NCBI GenBank assembly: GCA_947311265.1
Contig: CAMZKQ010000209.1
Coordinates: 1-24,282 of the forward strand
Reading direction: 5' to 3'
From: an uncultured Chlorobiota bacterium
GTDB taxonomy: Bacteria; Bacteroidota; Bacteroidia; Bacteroidales; JAADGE01
DNA: 24,282 nt
Under the pieces are notes generated by a model. That model saw nothing but the letters and a program-made list of their open reading frames with translations, was not told the origin of the DNA and did not search any database. Position numbers and translations under genes: made by a program. Shown here one piece after another: positions 23,690 to 24,282 of the stretch (position 1 is the stretch's first letter; each line of letters opens with the position of its first letter).

Positions 23690-24282
23690 ATGTCCTCACC
23701 CGAAAAAAATAAACCCTTCTTGTTTGATAAAGAAACAGTTACTGAAATTGTTAAAATATTATCAGTTATAGAAAACCAAGTGAGCGAATTGCAACAATGC
23801 TCCTCTTCGGATTTTGTGATGCTTAATTCGTATTTAAAAAAACAGTATAATCAAATTGAAGCCATTTCCGAGAACGTCGCTAATGTCTATGAACTTACAG
23901 CAGGGGCTGATAATGAGCAGATTACATCTGAACTTCAGCAGTTTTATTTAGCGTTTAAAGAAGGCATGCTTTCTGCCGAAAAAGAATTATCGGGCAATAT
24001 AACTGTGCTAGAACAAATAGTATCGGACACTAATCTTATGCACATTCCTCTTAAAAATTTTGTGCAAAACATTGTTACTTTCAATTTCCTAACCAATAGC
24101 ATGAAGTTTAATATCGTCTATTACGATAAAAAAAATAATAAGCTATTAGACGGTGAAATTGAGACATTCAGAAAAAATATACTTAATTTAAAGCGCATTA
24201 GTTCGGCTTTTGAGGAAGCGGGTTTGCAGATAAAAAGTTCGGCAGGACTTATTTTTTCGAGCACACGCAATATGAAGGAAAG
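23690..24282 (+). CDS. Helical cytosolic protein of unknown function, partial
   Basis: The gene starts with ATG at 23690 (in-frame TAA at 23669) and stays open to the window end, giving at least 197 residues. There is no signal peptide or transmembrane segment. The sequence is almost entirely helical, with heptad-like Leu/Ile/Val spacing. Segments such as IVKILSVIENQVSELQQ and LEQIVSDTNLMHIPLKN, followed by NIVTFNFLTNSMKFN, faintly recall cytosolic chemoreceptor-like or signalling coiled-coil proteins. That likeness is a weak impression, and I do not assign a family. It is divergent from murG. The missing C-terminal part would decide its identity. Confidence 0.8.
   Translation, partial: MSSPEKNKPFLFDKETVTEIVKILSVIENQVSELQQCSSSDFVMLNSYLKKQYNQIEAISENVANVYELTAGADNEQITSELQQFYLAFKEGMLSAEKELSGNITVLEQIVSDTNLMHIPLKNFVQNIVTFNFLTNSMKFNIVYYDKKNNKLLDGEIETFRKNILNLKRISSAFEEAGLQIKSSAGLIFSSTRNMKE

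Overview
The window reads as a low-GC chromosome segment from a member of the Bacteroidota; the order cannot be fixed from this sequence. The reasons are a FeoA-FeoB fusion, lipoprotein signals of the SSC/SAC type followed by charged linkers, FtsZ ending in a Bacteroidota-style tail (VPAYQR...NRYLHDKVD), almost no Shine-Dalgarno sequences, and upstream elements fitting the Bacteroidota promoter consensus TTTG/TTG - about 19 nt - TAnnTTTG. No tRNA, rRNA, CRISPR array, transposase or phage gene was seen.

Layout. (1) 1-2579: a heptanucleotide tandem repeat begins exactly at the stop codon of a minus-strand feoAB gene (ferrous iron uptake). (2) 2580-4140: a divergent control region with alternating AGGTAT/ATACCT half-sites separates feoAB from three monoheme c-type cytochrome lipoprotein genes, two of them a recent tandem duplicate, closed by a strong terminator. 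(3) 4309-5495: a gene for an exported protein of unknown function whose expected lipobox cysteine is arginine, with its own terminator. (4) 12672-5535, minus strand: a tightly packed run of three chemoreceptor genes, a MazG-like pyrophosphohydrolase, a DUF1697 protein and a UbiA-family prenyltransferase. (5) 12961-14931, plus strand: a butyrate kinase fused in frame to a cytoplasmic ABC-type substrate-binding-protein module, overlapping tail to tail with a PLP-dependent ACC deaminase/D-cysteine desulfhydrase-like gene. (6) 23443-15811, minus strand: the distal part of the division and cell wall (dcw) cluster, murG - unknown lipoprotein - murC - ftsQ - ftsA - ftsZ, from a near-consensus promoter to an intrinsic terminator. 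ftsQ is split by a -1 frameshift at a slippery A7 run directly before a stop codon. (7) 23690-end, plus strand: the start of a large helical cytosolic protein cut by the window edge.

How the parts work together. MurG and MurC make and extend peptidoglycan precursors and FtsQ, FtsA and FtsZ build the divisome, so region 6 is one functional unit with an unexplained lipoprotein inside it. Region 4 would feed different stimuli (two unlike Cache-type sensors and one receptor without a ligand domain) into a chemotaxis pathway whose CheA/CheW genes lie elsewhere. Regions 1 and 2 pair iron import with heme-iron proteins. The items most worth a second look are the butyrate kinase/binding-protein fusion, the ftsQ slippery frameshift, the lipoprotein in the dcw cluster, and the lost lipobox cysteine at 4369.
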